Assembly (NCBI GenBank): GCA_029204225.1
Contig: CM055111.1
Span: 21,666,507-21,730,506, forward strand
DNA: 64,000 nucleotides
Source: Diphasiastrum complanatum
Lineage: Eukaryota; Streptophyta; Lycopodiopsida; Lycopodiales; Lycopodiaceae
Direction of reading: 5' to 3'
The notes beneath the pieces were generated by a model. It ran no database searches and was not told where the DNA came from. It saw nothing but the letters and a program-made list of their open reading frames with translations. Position numbers and translations under genes: made by a program. Below are positions 33,301-45,627 of this stretch, one piece after another. Position 1 is the stretch's first letter; each line of letters begins with the position of its first letter.

Positions 33301-35888
33301 ATTTGAATTCCATTGGAGGTGAAGCTCTGACAACATGTGGACTCTGCCCCTCGATGTTGGTGTCGTTTCTAGCCTATTTTTGGCACTTGCCTACAAAGAT
33401 AGATATTGAATGCTCTCCTTGACTTGCATAATAACCTGCTTCTTTAATAGCACCATAGTTTTTTGAAACTACAAAAAGGTAGTATTGTTGTGGGGCAGTC
33501 AAGAAATACTCGGCAGAAACTTATTTATTCATCTTTGACGAGGTTGTCATGTCTGGCTACGAATCTATGACTCTAAACATCCAAAAATAGTGTCCATAAT
33601 GCCTGATCCAATCGCCTTGCCACACCTTCTCCTCATTTGATTAATTTTCAAATGTCCTTCATTTATACTCTAAGCAAGCCGTAGGCAATCAATTCGATAG
33701 TGTAAAATGCCCTACGTACATAGCAAAAGACTATTGACTTTCTTTCCATATTTTTAATCTTTCCAACCTTAGTAAAAATAATGTTTTTAATACAATATGA
33801 AATTGCCAGATCATAGTGTTTTGCAACTTGAATGATTGTGTTGTTTTTTGTGTTTTGAAGGTATTGGTTTTGAGGAGGGAAATACACCTGTGTGTTTAAA
33901 CAGCAAATTTGTGAAAGATTCTAATAAACTAGCTGTATTGATTCCACTTCATGGTGAAAAACAGAATTGTAAGGCAACAAATCATTGAACGAGAATTCTA
34001 TAGCAACTTTTTATGTGGCCTTTTCCTTTCATGATCTAGCAATTTCAGCAGGAAACAAAAATTCACGCGTGTTTTTAAAGGTCATTTGATGTTTTTTGAT
34101 AACATGTTTCTCACAAGCTGTCTTCTTGTACTTTACTATTATTTGGCTTGACATTAAATACTTGCAAAAGATTTTATAGCTTCTTGTATTGTAAGATTGT
34201 TTGGCATGAAATCACGTGTTTCCATAGTAATTACTGACCACACTGCTTCAATGAAAACACAAAAGGGATAAGAATAAACACTCACAGGAGATAATACTGG
34301 TTGCCTGCAAAGCAAGCCCGTAGGTTATCAAGTGATGGCTTGCAAGTTTGTTTTTCATGTTTCGCATATACTTTATGCAATCTCATCCTTATTTGTCTTG
34401 CCAACGAGCCACTCCACCTACATAGGTCACATAAATACATCGAGTTACTATACCTGTGTAAGAATGGTCGTTTCCAAAAATAATAAATAAAAAACCATTG
34501 GCAAGGTGCACATTAAGAGAGCTTTGTACAGTAGATGAAATTTTTCATGCATTTGGCAAATCGCATTTGCAATTTCATTCTTCATATTTCATTATCGTTT
34601 GGGAGAATGGCGAATCTCCTAGTTTATAAATTTGAGAGAAAAATTGCCGCCTCTTCTTTTGTCATTTTATAATCGATAAAAGAGATGGCTCTCTAACAAC
34701 TGACTTTTACTAACAATTGCTAACAATATCAAAAGATGTCAAATATTGTACAAAGCTCGCTCAATGTTATCTCAACTAATGCCTTTTTATTTTATATTTT
34801 TCAAAACAATCATTTTCAGGCCAAAGTTTGACGTTAGATTAATAGTGGAGTCAGCAAGGATTCCATATCCTATCATAGCTATCCAAATCTATCGCAACTA
34901 ACTTTTTCAAGACTTGGTAACAAAATTGAAAGATACCAAATATTGTATCGATGTTTTTAGAACCAATTTTTTTTTCTTTATTTCTTTGAAAACAACCACT
35001 TTCTAATTAAAGATTGATTTTAGATCCATATTTGAGATGTCATGTTGATGTGGTTCTTAATTTGCGTGACTCAATTGTCAAAATTCACCTCCTTAAATAG
35101 CATACAAAGATGCGAATGCATGTGCCTGGATCAGTTGTATAGTTCATGCTTTGAAAAGCAATCATCAACTTTGCACAAAATGGCCTTAACTATTTGCATG
35201 TTCACCTTCATATACTCAATCACAATGACAAAGGAGCTACCTGAAATGGAATTCTCATAAAAAAATGAAAAGAAGTCCAGAAAGACCCAAAAAAAACAAA
35301 CAATAGGATGTACCTAAATAGTTGGGTTTTTTTCCCTGGTCCATCTTTACTTGCCTATCTTGTTTTTTAACTATCTATAATCACTCAATTGTAAAAATTC
35401 ACGTGCTTCAATAGCTCGTAGAGATACAAACTAAAATCGTGTGTACAATTAGCCAATTCAAATGTCATATAGCATCATAGATTTGAGAGACCCGTAGATC
35501 TCCCACTTTATAATCTTCATAAGAAAATCATTGCCTCTCGTTCCACCATATCGTAGTTGATTAGAAAATTAGCACTTTAGCTGCTAACTTTTTGTAGCAA
35601 ATGCTTATAGTACTGAAAAATGCGATGTTATAGAACTTGCTTCATTAAATTGATGCTAATAGATGTATTGTACAATCATGGTTTTATAGTCAATAATTTT
35701 TCAATTTGCTAGCTCATAAACTATTATATTTTCCTTGTAAATAGGTTTTCTATTTTTTAATATGTTTTTAGACATTGGATAACACGTGATAACTGGTTCA
35801 TGTTAATGTCGTATGTGCGATAATTGCAATTAGTGTAAAGCAAAACTAACCATATCATATTTTAGCAGAAAGCAAAAGATAGTACATA
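33301..35888. other. AT-rich non-coding DNA, copy 2
   Basis: Matches 6111-8296 except for about 400 extra bases at 34393-34790. Parts of the extra stretch (TTGAGAGAAAAATTG, TATAATCGAT, CTAACAATATC) resemble weakly the DNA at 35470-35620. No gene recognised. Confidence 0.5.
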
Positions 35889-36355
35889 TTGCTAAAGGAC
35901 ATAATGCCTTGTAGCAAAACACATGATATTCAAAAAAATGACATATGTACATATTCAAATTTACAATTAAGGAGTTCAGTGCATGAAAGAAATGAGACTT
36001 CGATATTGAAAACTAACATATCCAGCTTGCCAGTAATAACTGAAGGAAAATTGTTTATCACTTTAGAAAGTGCAATCTTTCCATTCTTGTTTCCATTTGG
36101 GCATGGATATTACAATGGCAAAATACATTACATAGATTACATAAAAATGAGAGTTGCCTAACTATTCTTACCATTTACATTATTCCCTCCATATTTGCTT
36201 GTCATGTACTAAATTAGACAAGCCATTCTGATCACAACAAAAGTGCCATCTATTGTGTTGCAAACGGACATAATTGATTTTGTCTCAAAACATCCCCACG
36301 CAAATGAAGAACAAATTTTTGAAAATGTTTTGAGATTTACTTTGCCACGTGCGAT
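35889..36355 (+). pseudogene. Helitron Rep remnant, 5' part only
   Basis: FPFLFPFGHGYYNGKIHYID and QTDIIDFVSKHPHANEEQIF match 8297-8768. It stops at ACTTTGCCACGTGCGAT and is joined directly to the 3' flank of the reversed aspartic protease, so the HUH motif region is lost. Confidence 0.8.
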
Positions 36356-36476
36356 CTCTGTTAACATCCTCTAAAAGAACGTAAACGTGTCTCTAAAACT
36401 AGCTTCATGTAATTTTGAAGTGTATCCCAATGCATTGGAAAATAATGCCTGAGAAGTATGGAGTGGTTGATCATGG
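36356..36476 (-). other. 3' flank of the second aspartic protease locus
   Basis: Starts in CTGTTAACATCCTC, just inside the exon-like stretch described at 12670-12790, and runs to the protease stop codon. No polyadenylation signal stands out. Confidence 0.5.
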
Positions 36477-38128
36477 CTACGATGATGAGGAGCAGTTTGC
36501 CGACACAAACCCCAGTCGGGCTCTTGATCTATCATACTCTACATGGAAATTCTGCTGGAGCAAGTTTCCTATTGTGTTTGATCCAAGAGGTGAATCGACT
36601 CCTTGCATTGCAATGCACTTCACGTCAAGAGCTGTGTCAATAAGGTAATTCTCTGCTGGGGGCTGAAAGACGACATCTCCTTCCAAAAGGATTGAGAATT
36701 CAGGAATTTTTATGCCAGAATCAGCAGAAACGTTGAAGCAGAGATCAAGGCCTTGAATGGGTGCTACTCTAGGCATAGTTATGGCTCGTTTAAATGCAGC
36801 AACAATAAGTGAATAAGCCTCTTTTCTGAAATATGTGAGTGTCGTGCCAGAATCAACAATGGTGCCACCATAGCCGGCAGAGTCAATCTGCCATAATTTT
36901 GAAGGGATAGGCAGAACTCGTCCATTCAAACGAACATGCTTGATGCCCACATAGTAATACGTTTCTGCAAATGAATTCTTCAAAAGTGGAGTGTATTGGA
37001 TAGCATTCCTCAAAGATTGCGAAATCTTGGCATCTCCAAACACAAGCAGACTAGTATCTGTAGTGGCTTTCAGATAGTCCACAAGACAATAGGAAAATAT
37101 GCTTCCGTAGAGATCTCCTAACTGAGATGCAAAAGAGACAGGCCCCTGCCCAAGACCAAGGACGCCGTTAGATCCGTGCAGAGTCTGACTTCATTGCTTA
37201 AGCCGCATCCAAACGTGATGTTGCTGATCTTCAAACGCTCGCCAGAGCTAGATATCATTGTGACCGTCTCAGATGCTAGAAAGCCACTAGTAGAAGATCC
37301 ATCATTGTACTCGTACGTGTATTGGCAGCTTGTTGGAAATCTGGAACTGCCGTGTGGTGGTGCTTGAACAAGAAAGCACTGTTTGGCAGAGCAAGAAACT
37401 GATGAGAAAGAAGACGAGTTATTGGGATAGTAGATAGGATTGGATTGCGAATAACATTTACTGCAAGGGTAGCATTGAATCCAGATTAGATCACTGCCAG
37501 TATCCGCGATCAGGGAATATTTCCTCGCTGGCGTTCCCATGTAGAAATCTACAAAATACTGACCTGAGCCTAGTGTTGCCCCCGAACTAATTCTGTTATT
37601 TGCGCTCTCTGATGAAAATTTCTCGTGGGCAACATCTGCGGCTTTGTGTTTTCTACTCACTGAATTCGTTGAGGCAAAGTGGCCACTCTGGGGGATCCCA
37701 GTAATCCATGAGCTGAGCTTGTATCCTCTCAATCTGACAGTATCTAACTCCAGCAACTCTTTAAGAATGCTGATTTTAACAGATTCAGTCCTGGACTGTG
37801 GAGACAGCAGAGAAGTTCGGTGGACTAGCTTCAAGGGTATTCCTGTTCTAATTTCATTTGCTCCTCCCTGCAGCTCCGTCTCCCTTATACCTGTTTCCAA
37901 CAATTGCCCTTCGAGAATTTTCGGCGAATTGGCTGGAAGAATTGCTGTTTGGTCCCAAGAATCTGAGACATAATCTGGGCGCTGAAACCCGTCGGGAATG
38001 GATGATCGTTGGCTTGTGTGAGAGAAAGATGTTGTGGCACCCGAAAGGTCGAAGGTAATGGCGGCCGAAAGATTGAAATGAATAACAAAGTTGAACCTTC
38101 TGTTCGTGGTTCTCAGAACGGAAGCCAT
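36477..38128 (-). pseudogene. Nepenthesin-like aspartic protease, near-complete, one frameshift
   Basis: Plant A1 aspartic endopeptidase, normally secreted or vacuolar. The first ATG is at 38128 (MASVLRTTNRRFNFVIHF, signal-peptide-like), giving about 550 codons to the stop at 36477 without introns. In order: a propeptide of about 175 residues, GSGQYFVDFYMGTPARKYSL, catalytic DTGSD (about 37500), Cys-rich CYPCSKCYSQ, the flap YEYNDGSSTSGFLASET, catalytic IVDSGTTLTYF (about 36850), LCFNVSADSGIKIPEF, and C-terminal NLLQQNFHVEYDRSRARLGF. All key residues are present, but one C is missing near 37190 (GTCTGACTTC against GTCTGACCTTC at 13590), shifting frame after CGLSNE. This could be a recent pseudogene or a base-calling error in a functional gene. 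It is flanked by a Helitron remnant and Copia debris. Confidence 0.85.
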
Positions 38129-38760
38129 ATTTTTCTTGCAGCTGCAATCCAATTTTATACTTGCTTAGCTCTACTTTCGCATTTGGCTTCACATAAACAT
38201 TTGAATAGTATATTTCAGATCAAGTACTTGTTGCATTGAGTTATAAAAAGTAGTCGTAAAACATGAGCTATGCTTTGCCAAAAACATGAAAGAATCGGCT
38301 CAAGTATAAGCCAGCGAATTACTGAATGCTGATACCCACTATGCTGGAAAAGCAAGGAAGATAGATATCAGAATTCGTACATCAATAATCAGAAATGAAA
38401 TCTTGAAATAAGGACTATGCTTCAGATACTCTATCCAAATGCAGGCAGAGATGATAAGCGATTGAGCAAAGATATCCTCAGGCAGTGCAAGGGGTGAATG
38501 GCAGGACAATAAAGGCACTGTTTTCGTCATCAAGTGTCAACGAAAACAAGCAGACAGGGTCGACGAGCGAATAAAAAAGCACATACAGTGTAATATAACT
38601 CTATCATACTGTGTGTACTAGTACGTATTAGTATGCTTTATGCACATCATTCGAAAGGAGGAAAGCATGAGATAGAAGCAACCAGACGGAGCCGAAAAAC
38701 CTGCAAAGACAACTGAAAAGAAAGAGGAACATCCCAAGCTACACGACCTCAAGTTGATAA
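38129..38760 (-). other. Upstream region of the second protease locus
   Basis: On the minus strand TTTTTATAACTC (about 38240-38250) lies about 115 bp before the ATG and is a plausible TATA element. The stretch is continuous, unlike the first locus where it is inverted. A reverse-strand frame over 38618-38800 and a plus-strand PDGAEKPAKTTEKKEEHPKL near 38690 are shared with the first copy; neither is recognised. Confidence 0.4.
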
Positions 38761-39531
38761 TGGAACTCAATGCATGACCACAACAATACTCGAAATCCAA
38801 ATATTACACCGTAACATGAAAATGAGATATGGGTTGATACATACTTGCAGCTGATCACTCAAAAACGAAGAAGAAGAATAAGATGACGATGATCGTAGCG
38901 AGCCGTCGAAGAGCTAGCTAACATGTGCGCGCTGCCACCGCCACGATTTGCAAGATGGAGACGTGGTGGGAACTTGCTTCAAGCGACTCGTTTGTTCGAT
39001 CGCTGCCGTGCTGGGGATATCTTCGCAGAAACAGAAGAAAATGACAAGTAACAGCAAGTATGGAATGCACACCCATAAATATAGTAAAAATGTCTAGCAC
39101 TTCTTTTAAGTTTAGAGTAAAACGAGCGGGAACCTCCTTTGAACTCGAGCGGGGACTGTACCCGCATAAAGCTCCTTTTTATGTTTTTGCTGTTATAGCA
39201 AATTGGTGTTTTTGGCCTTGAGGTCACTCAATGGAGTTTTGAAAAAAGGTAACATTAACGGATATTATGTGATAGTGGCCTTAATTTTTGAGGGGAAAAC
39301 CTTTGTTGAGTGCTAAAGAAACATGCATCTAGTATTGCCATATAAAAATTAGAACGAAGTCACACAAACAATGAATGAGCCATAAGGATTGCAAAAGCTA
39401 TTTTTGTTTGCATGAACTATAAGCAAAAGCAAAAGTTTTAGTCAACGCATGAATGGATAGATTGTGAAAAGCAAAATTGAAACTGACCCTCCTTTCATGC
39501 TTCATTTTAAGGTATTTGTACCAGTACACGA
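38761..39531. other. Unassigned DNA, copy of 16700-17464
   Basis: Includes the GC-richer patch near 38910-39010. No gene that I can support. Confidence 0.35.
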
Positions 39532-39532
39532 G

Positions 39533-39580
<48 letters not shown>

Positions 39581-39581
39581 T
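39532..39581. repeat. Compound microsatellite (CT)n(CA)n
   Basis: Pure CT run directly followed by a pure CA run; different repeat numbers from the sister at 17465. Confidence 0.95.
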
Positions 39582-40940
39582 CTAAGGGTGAAGCGTAAAG
39601 AAATGTCAACAACTGGATGGAGTTGGTGGTGAAACTACAGCTGGAGCATATCCAAAGTTGGTGGTCAAAAACATAGCTCACGTTTGCATCGAGGAAAAAT
39701 TATCTCTAGATCATGCTGCAACATTCAAATAAATCGTGAAGTAAACGCCGCTTCCAAGGAGCCCATTAGAAAGCCTTGCATCATTGGTTGTGTGAACTGC
39801 TAATAAAGTACGAGAATCTTTGATTGTCGTCCTTACTAGAGGCGGCACTACTACAAAGCTTGTTGCAAAGTACATGCTAGTTCCAATGAAGACCAAGTAG
39901 TTTTACACATCCTCAAGATGAATGTCTCAAATAAGCTTCACAATGAGGTAAGGGCTTGCACATCATCTTACGAGGCATGGAGGACTCTTCAAAGGATTTA
40001 TGAGTCAAAGATCATATCTAGGGCACTCACCCTAAGGAGTAAAATTCTTCAAAGCTATCAGAAGGTGAAAGTGCTAACTCTTATGTAATGAGGGTTAAAT
40101 CTCTTAATGGTGACTTAGCATGTGTTGGCAATGCTATTGGTAACATTGAGATTGTCCAAGTGTTTCTAAATGGCTTTGGAGAAGGTTATGCTAATTTTGT
40201 TCAAAGTTTTGCTATTTAACAACTTTGCCATCTATTGAAGAATTGCAAGAGGTGTTGGTGGCCAAAGAGGATTAATGTTAAGACTAGAAGTAGACCTAAT
40301 TCTAGCAAGGTTGGAGATGAAGAGGTATTTTTCACAAAAGGCAAGGGAAAAGGAGGAGTCAAGTGGAACTTCAACAAGAAGAGTACCATGGATCAAGGGC
40401 AAGGTGAGGCAACATCCTCTTATGGTGGTAAGAATGATAAATTTGAACTCAAGTGCTTTTATTGTGGCAGAAAATGTCCTTTTCTTTTGAGTGCAATAAA
40501 ATGACAAGAGAGCAATTGGAAGGTAGCAAGCAAAGAAAATTTACCAATTGTGAATTTGTTAGTAATGATGTTGTTGATACTCTTATGATGTCTTCAAGTC
40601 TCATCTAAAGTGAAAGTGACAAAGAGTCATGGTAGATCGATAGTGGAGCTAGTTCTCATATGACTAGTCATAAGGAATTCTTTTCTTCCTTAGTCACTTA
40701 TGACTGAGTCAAGCAAGTGATCTACATGGCAAATGATGGTTAGTGTTTTATTAAGGTATTGTCTCTATTCCTCTTACTCTCTCAAATACATGAAAATGTG
40801 TTGTTCATTCCTTCACTTTCAAAGATTCCTCCTAGTGTTGGGACAATTGACAATGGACATGAAGTAGAGTTTGATGGAGATGCTTGTTACATAAAGAAGA
40901 GAGATGTCATGATTGTAAAGGGTATTAGACAATGTAGACT
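39582..40940 (+). pseudogene. Copia gag-protease remnant, copy 2
   Basis: Same order as 17513-18835: UBN2 gag pieces, basic linker, degraded knuckle CFYCGRKCPF (His lost), protease IDSGASSHMT at about 40640, then ENVLFIPSLSKIPPSVGTID. It continues about 100 bp further into Copia-like DNA (DACYIKKRDVMIVKGIRQC) before the frame closes at 40944. Confidence 0.75.
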
Positions 40941-41100
40941 TTAAAAGTGTGATGTCTAATCAAGGGGCCTTGATGACAAAGGAGGTGACAACAAATGCAA
41001 AGTCTCTTTCTCTTCTCATGTGTAAGCTTGTTCTATTCAAGTGTGCATTTTGCAAATGGTGATGATTATTTTGATGCTCCAATGAAATTATTTTTACAGC
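40941..41100. other. Short linker between gag and reversed pol
   Basis: Shared with 53800-53960. Relative to the other copies, the reversed RNase H fragment is deleted here, so the linker joins directly to RT-proximal DNA at about 41115. Confidence 0.4.
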
Positions 41101-42412
41101 AAGTAATATCACATATAGATAAGTGAACCAACTAGCTTTCTATAGAGAGTAATGTCCTTGAAGGATCTTTCATTACCCCTTACAGTTAGCTTTACATTTG
41201 ACTCCATAGGTATATCACAAGACTTTGCATCTACCATATGAAATCTCTATAGAATAGAATTAGCATACTTCTCTTGAAAAATGAAAGTAGTTTGAGAAGA
41301 TCTAATCTCTTATATTCCTAAAATGTAATGCAAATGACCAAGATCATGCACTTCAAACTCCTTCTTGAGAGCACTCTTGATATCCTCCACATCTTGGTTG
41401 TCTCCACCACTCAAGATGATATCATCCACATAGATTAGCAAAATGGTAATATCATTTTCAGAAAACCTATAATAAAGTGAATGATCATATTCACTCATAA
41501 CAAAGCCTTGAGAGAGTAAAAAAGTGTTAAGCCTAGCATACCAACTCCTTCGTGCTTGCTTAAGGCCATACAAACTCTTTTGTAGAAGACACACATGATT
41601 TGGCTTTTTAGGTCAAATGTAGCTCTCAGGTTGCTCCATGTACACTTCCTCCTCAAGATCACCATTCAAAAAAGCATTTGTAATATCCAATTGCCATAGA
41701 TCCCATCCATAAAGAGTAGCAAGAGAGATGATGACCCGAATGCTTACCATATTTGCCACAGGTGCAAAGGTTTCGTTATAGTCAATACCATGTTCTTGAG
41801 CATATCCTTTTGCCACCAACCTTATCGATTGTCTTCACCTTGAATATCCATTTACATCCAATAGCTTTCTTGTCCTTAGGTGACTCCACCAATTTCCATG
41901 TTCCATTCTTCATAAGGGCTTGATACTCAAGATCTATTGCTTGGATCCACTCCTCTTTGTTCATTGCTTCATCTACACAAGTAGGTTCATCAAAATAAAT
42001 TAGGACAACAAAGTGGGTACCTCCAACAACTTGCTTACATTTCTCATCATATGTGAGCCTTGAAGGCGTTTGTCTTTCCCTTGATGTTCTCCTTGGCTTT
42101 TGACTTGATGAAGGTCCTTCATCATCACCATCTAAAGTAGGATCCATCACAACAACATCAAGATTGTTAGATCCATCCACCCCATCATCACTTGAAGACA
42201 CCTTTGGAAAATTCCCCTCATCAAAAATAACATCTCTACCAATAATCACCTTATTAGTAGTAGGAATATAAACCTTGTAGACTTTACTCACCTCACTATA
42301 TCCAACAAATATACCTTTACTTGAAGATGGATCCTCCTTTGTCCTATCATCAAGAGTTATGTTGACATAGCAAGTACATCCAAATGTTTTAAGAAAGTTG
42401 ACATTCGGCCTC
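41101..42412 (-). pseudogene. Copia pol remnant (integrase end, RT), reversed, copy 2
   Basis: Minus strand from 42412: RPNVNFLKTFGCTCYVNITL (end of integrase), IFVGYSEVSKVYKVYIPTTN, SRLTYDEKCKQV, WIQAIDLEYQALMKNGTWKL, a frame change, then MVAKGYAQEHGIDYNETFAP, LWQLDITNAFLNGDLEEEVY, a stop in place of the usual residue after PESYI, and CLLQKSLYGLKQARRSWYAR with LLIYVDDIILSGG (YVDD catalytic motif, about 41425). RNase H is deleted. It is interrupted on its 5' side by a Gypsy-like LTR at 42413. Confidence 0.85.
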
Positions 42413-42783
42413 TGTTGGAGGGTTTGCGGATATCGAGGCAACTCTAACCCTAGTTAGTAAGTGAGAGGGATTTGGCCCCCTGCGTCTGTAAGTCCAACCC
42501 GATGATTGATTATTGTTGGGTTTTCTAATTCTTATGCTTTTTGTGAGAGAGAAAGGGAGAGAGAGGAGTAAGCTATCATTGGATTTAGTGTTAATGGTTA
42601 TAGGGCTAATGCTAGTGTTAATGGATCTTAGTGTTAATTGTGGATCATCAATACATGCTGGATTTTGTTCTATGCTATCGCTCTCATGGGATTGAACCTC
42701 CGCATGACATCTAACCTCATCTCCTTGATGCTTGTTTGCTTGGATCTGGGGTTGAGTCTAGGGTAGGAAATAGCTCCACAACA
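42413..42783 (+). mobile_element. Complete Gypsy-like LTR (about 371 bp)
   Basis: TGTTGGAGGGTTTGCGG ... CTCCACAACA, followed by a tRNA-Asp-type PBS. The preceding GCCTC is a candidate five-base target site; the same junction occurs at 55775, so the insertion predates the duplication. It is inserted in a Copia integrase. Confidence 0.75.
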
Positions 42784-42787
42784 ATTT

Positions 42788-42806
42788 TGGCACCGTTTCC
42801 GGGGAG
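42788..42806 (+). promoter_or_regulatory. Primer-binding site, tRNA-Asp type
   Basis: TGGCACCGTTTCCGGGGAG against the plant tRNA-Asp complement TGGCGCCGTTGCCGGGGA: two mismatches, at different positions from the copy at 26125-26143, so both derive from a good ancestral match. Confidence 0.75.
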
Positions 42807-43265
42807 CTACGCCAATTTATTAGTTTACATCATGTTTTGATGGATGTTAGTTTGCATTAGGCATCTTGTTTTGGCATAAGTAGGGTTAAAATTGCATTTT
42901 AGGGTTAGATTGAGAGTGATTTTGCCTGATTTGAGTGGATAATCTTGTTTAAAATCTAATTTGATTGTTGAGCAAGGAAAGCTATTCAGATCACCATTCT
43001 TAAGATCCATTTGGATTTGAGAAATCAGAGAAAACAACAAAAATCGGTGAATTTTGTCATATTTGAGCAAAACGGAGACAAAATCGTCATCGGATCTGAT
43101 AACATTTTAACCTCTTACTAAAAAAACGTTCGCCGAGTTTCATGAAGCTTTGGTTTCATTCACATAACCTTCAGATTGAAGGGCGAAGTTTAATTCCAAG
43201 CAGATTTGCAAAACCATCAGAAAACACCAAAAAACCATCAAAAACCTAAAAAATACAACAAAAGA
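42807..43265 (+). repeat. Gypsy-like leader, forward
   Basis: Leader directly after the PBS, with AACGTTCGCCGAGTTTC near 43125 and CCTTCAGATTGAAGGGCGAAG near 43170. It runs into a reversed LTR fragment at about 43270 instead of a gag. Confidence 0.6.
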
Positions 43266-43440
43266 ACCTTCGTGTAGTGGGTTTCTTTCCCTGCCTAACC
43301 TCAAACCAAGATCTAGTCAATCTAGCATCAAGGAGACGAAGTTAGTTGTCACATGTAGATTCGTTCCCACGAGAGCGATAGTATAGTTCAGATTTCAGCA
43401 TGAATGGAAGATCCACATCTAACTCTAACATCCATTCTGC
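43266..43440 (-). repeat. Gypsy-like LTR fragment, reversed
   Basis: Reverse complement of 25495-25660; marks the head of the inverted leader-gag unit. Confidence 0.5.
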
Positions 43441-43921
43441 AAGATGCATACTCATTATGGCGTTTCAGCTCACGTCTGATCCGTTTAGGTAGACCTGACA
43501 AAAATCACATAATCATGGCATTTTTGTTAATCAGCTCAGGTGTGCACTTAGATCTGAGGTGTTTCACCCTTTCAATGTAATCTCGAACCATTTTCTACTT
43601 TCCCATTATAATTTTACTTAAAAGTAGAAAAGGGTCTTCCATAAACTTTCGAGGTTTGAATCGTGTGATAAGGGCTCTTTTAACAACCTCCCAATCTGTA
43701 TGCTCAGTTTCATCTTGATTATAGTATCAAACTTGTGCTGCGCCTGTTAAGGCCATAGGAAACAACTTAAGTTTATCTTGGGAAAAAACTCTCTCCATAG
43801 ACTTCACAGGATTCAGCATAGATCTAACTGGGTAGATCCAAACGGGGTGCTCTTCTAACAATAATTGGATTGACTTCCTGAGGAGCACTTCCAGGAGCAG
43901 CTCCAAAGACAGCCATTTTAA
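43441..43921 (-). pseudogene. Ty3/Gypsy-type gag, reversed, frameshifted
   Basis: Counterpart of 24981-25520: MAVFGAAPGSAHQEVNPIIV at the right end, then a deletion that removes RLDLPKYNGLTDPVRF-type residues (the frame goes straight to the region before FSQDKLKLFPMALTGAAQV), then the Retrotrans_gag core near 43560-43720. The stop after TGAAQ seen in the first copy is absent; other stops remain. Confidence 0.7.
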
Positions 43922-44990
43922 CAAATTCAAATCAAGCAGACAATGAAATTGGATCTAGATTTTTCAATCAAAAATTTCTCAGATCAAATCTGCTAGATCT
44001 ATTCTACTTTCAAGAATCTGACTCTATATCGTGAAAAAGATTTTGAAATTCAATCAATTGATACTTCTCAAAAAATGAAAAATTTCTCAGAATCCAAATC
44101 AGAATGTACTAGATTTGACCTAAATTTTGATAGAGACTTGATCTGGAAAATCAAAACTTAAAAATAGTACTGGCGAAGGTTCCCTAAGTGAAGATTGGCT
44201 CGACGAAGATTCAACAATGCTATTTTGAGAAAAAAATATCTGATCAAATTTTTTGACAATTTCTATGGAAATAACCTTTGCCGACCTCTCAGATGCAAGA
44301 TCTGACACAGATAAAACAATGGGAAACCGGATGAAGGTTTCTAACACAAGAAAAAACAGTTTCTGTAGTTTGGCGAGGGTAAAAATCAACATTTTCTACG
44401 ATCTGGACAAGAAGAATCTTCGTCGAACTCAAAAATAGTAGTTTACTATAAATAGAATATTTTGAAAACTCGACGAAGGTTTTGGCGAAGGATCAAGAGT
44501 AATACTGGTATTTTGTAGATTTTTTTGCAAAAAATTGAACTTTGTGGCAAAAATATGGCAATATGACAACTGATCTTCTGAAAACCCTTCTATTTTTTGT
44601 ATTATTCTTCTCCCTAAACCTGGCAGTAGAGAGAATTGAATCACACCTATGCACAGTGAATCGGGCGAGGATTCTTTTTCTGTATTTTTAGGGTTTTGAT
44701 GATTTTTCGGTGTTTTTCGACGGTTTTTTTGATGTTTCTAGAAATCTGCTAGGAATTAATCTTCACCCTTCAAACTGAAGGTTTTGTGATAAAAAATGAA
44801 GGTGTTTGAAACTTGACAAAGGTTTCTTGAAAGAGGGCAAAAGTTATGAGCTCTGATGACGATTTTTGCCTCCTTTTGACCAAAATCTAACAGATTTGAT
44901 CGATTTTTGTTGTTTTTTCTGATATTTCAGATCCAAATGGATCTTAAGATTAGTGATTTGAATATATTTCCCTATTTGGAAATTAATATA
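43922..44990 (-). repeat. Gypsy-like leader, reversed
   Basis: Counterpart of 24030-24980. About 60 bp near 44590-44660 (CTCCCTAAACCTGGCAGTAG) is not in the first copy and interrupts the alignment. Confidence 0.5.
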
Positions 44991-45627
44991 TCTTACGACT
45001 ACATGTCCTCATATTTGCTATGTTGTAAGTTTGATTAGCCAATTCATGTGATCACCCACTATGGACCATTGGCAAGCTGCAAAAAGGACTTTAAGGTATG
45101 TGAAAGGTACACCAAACCTTGGTCTAATCTACAAAAGACAAAGTGTTTTACCTAAGTTGCAAGGTTATGTTGACGCTGATTGGGCAGGAAGTATAGATGA
45201 TAGAAAGTCAACAACAGGTTCTACCTTCAATTCTGGTAACGGCTGATTTTCATGGTCTAGCAAGAAGCAAGATACTATTTATCTTTCTTCCACAGAAGTC
45301 GAATATAAAGCGTTGAGTTCTGCTACCCAGGAAGCTATTTGGCTACATAAGTTGTTATGTGAGATTGGCATGAAACAAGTAAATCCCACTGTTATTTTCT
45401 GTGACAGTGAAAGTGGAATACAATTGGCTAAAAATCCAATCTTTCACGCAAGGACAAAACATATTGAAGTAAAATATCACTTTGTGCGTGAAAAATTACA
45501 ATCTGAAGACATAGGAATTGAACATTGTTCTACGTTGTTACAAGTTGCTGATATAATTACAAAAGCTTTAAGTAAAGAAAAGTTTGAAACTTTTAGAGCC
45601 AAACTTGGCTTAGGCCAGGTCATGTAA
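44991..45627 (+). pseudogene. Copia RNase H C-terminus, forward
   Basis: [40 protein letters not shown], a stop at 45244 (TGA for Cys/Trp), SSTEVEYKALSS (Ala to Val next to the catalytic Glu), FCDSESGIQLAKNPIFHART and LSKEKFETFRAKLGLGQVM with the natural stop. Reversed relative to 23363-23995. Confidence 0.85.

Noticed and set aside
41310..42441. A functional Copia polymerase on the minus strand
   Set aside because: Although YVDD and several motifs are intact, stops, a frame change near 41800 and the missing RNase H rule it out.
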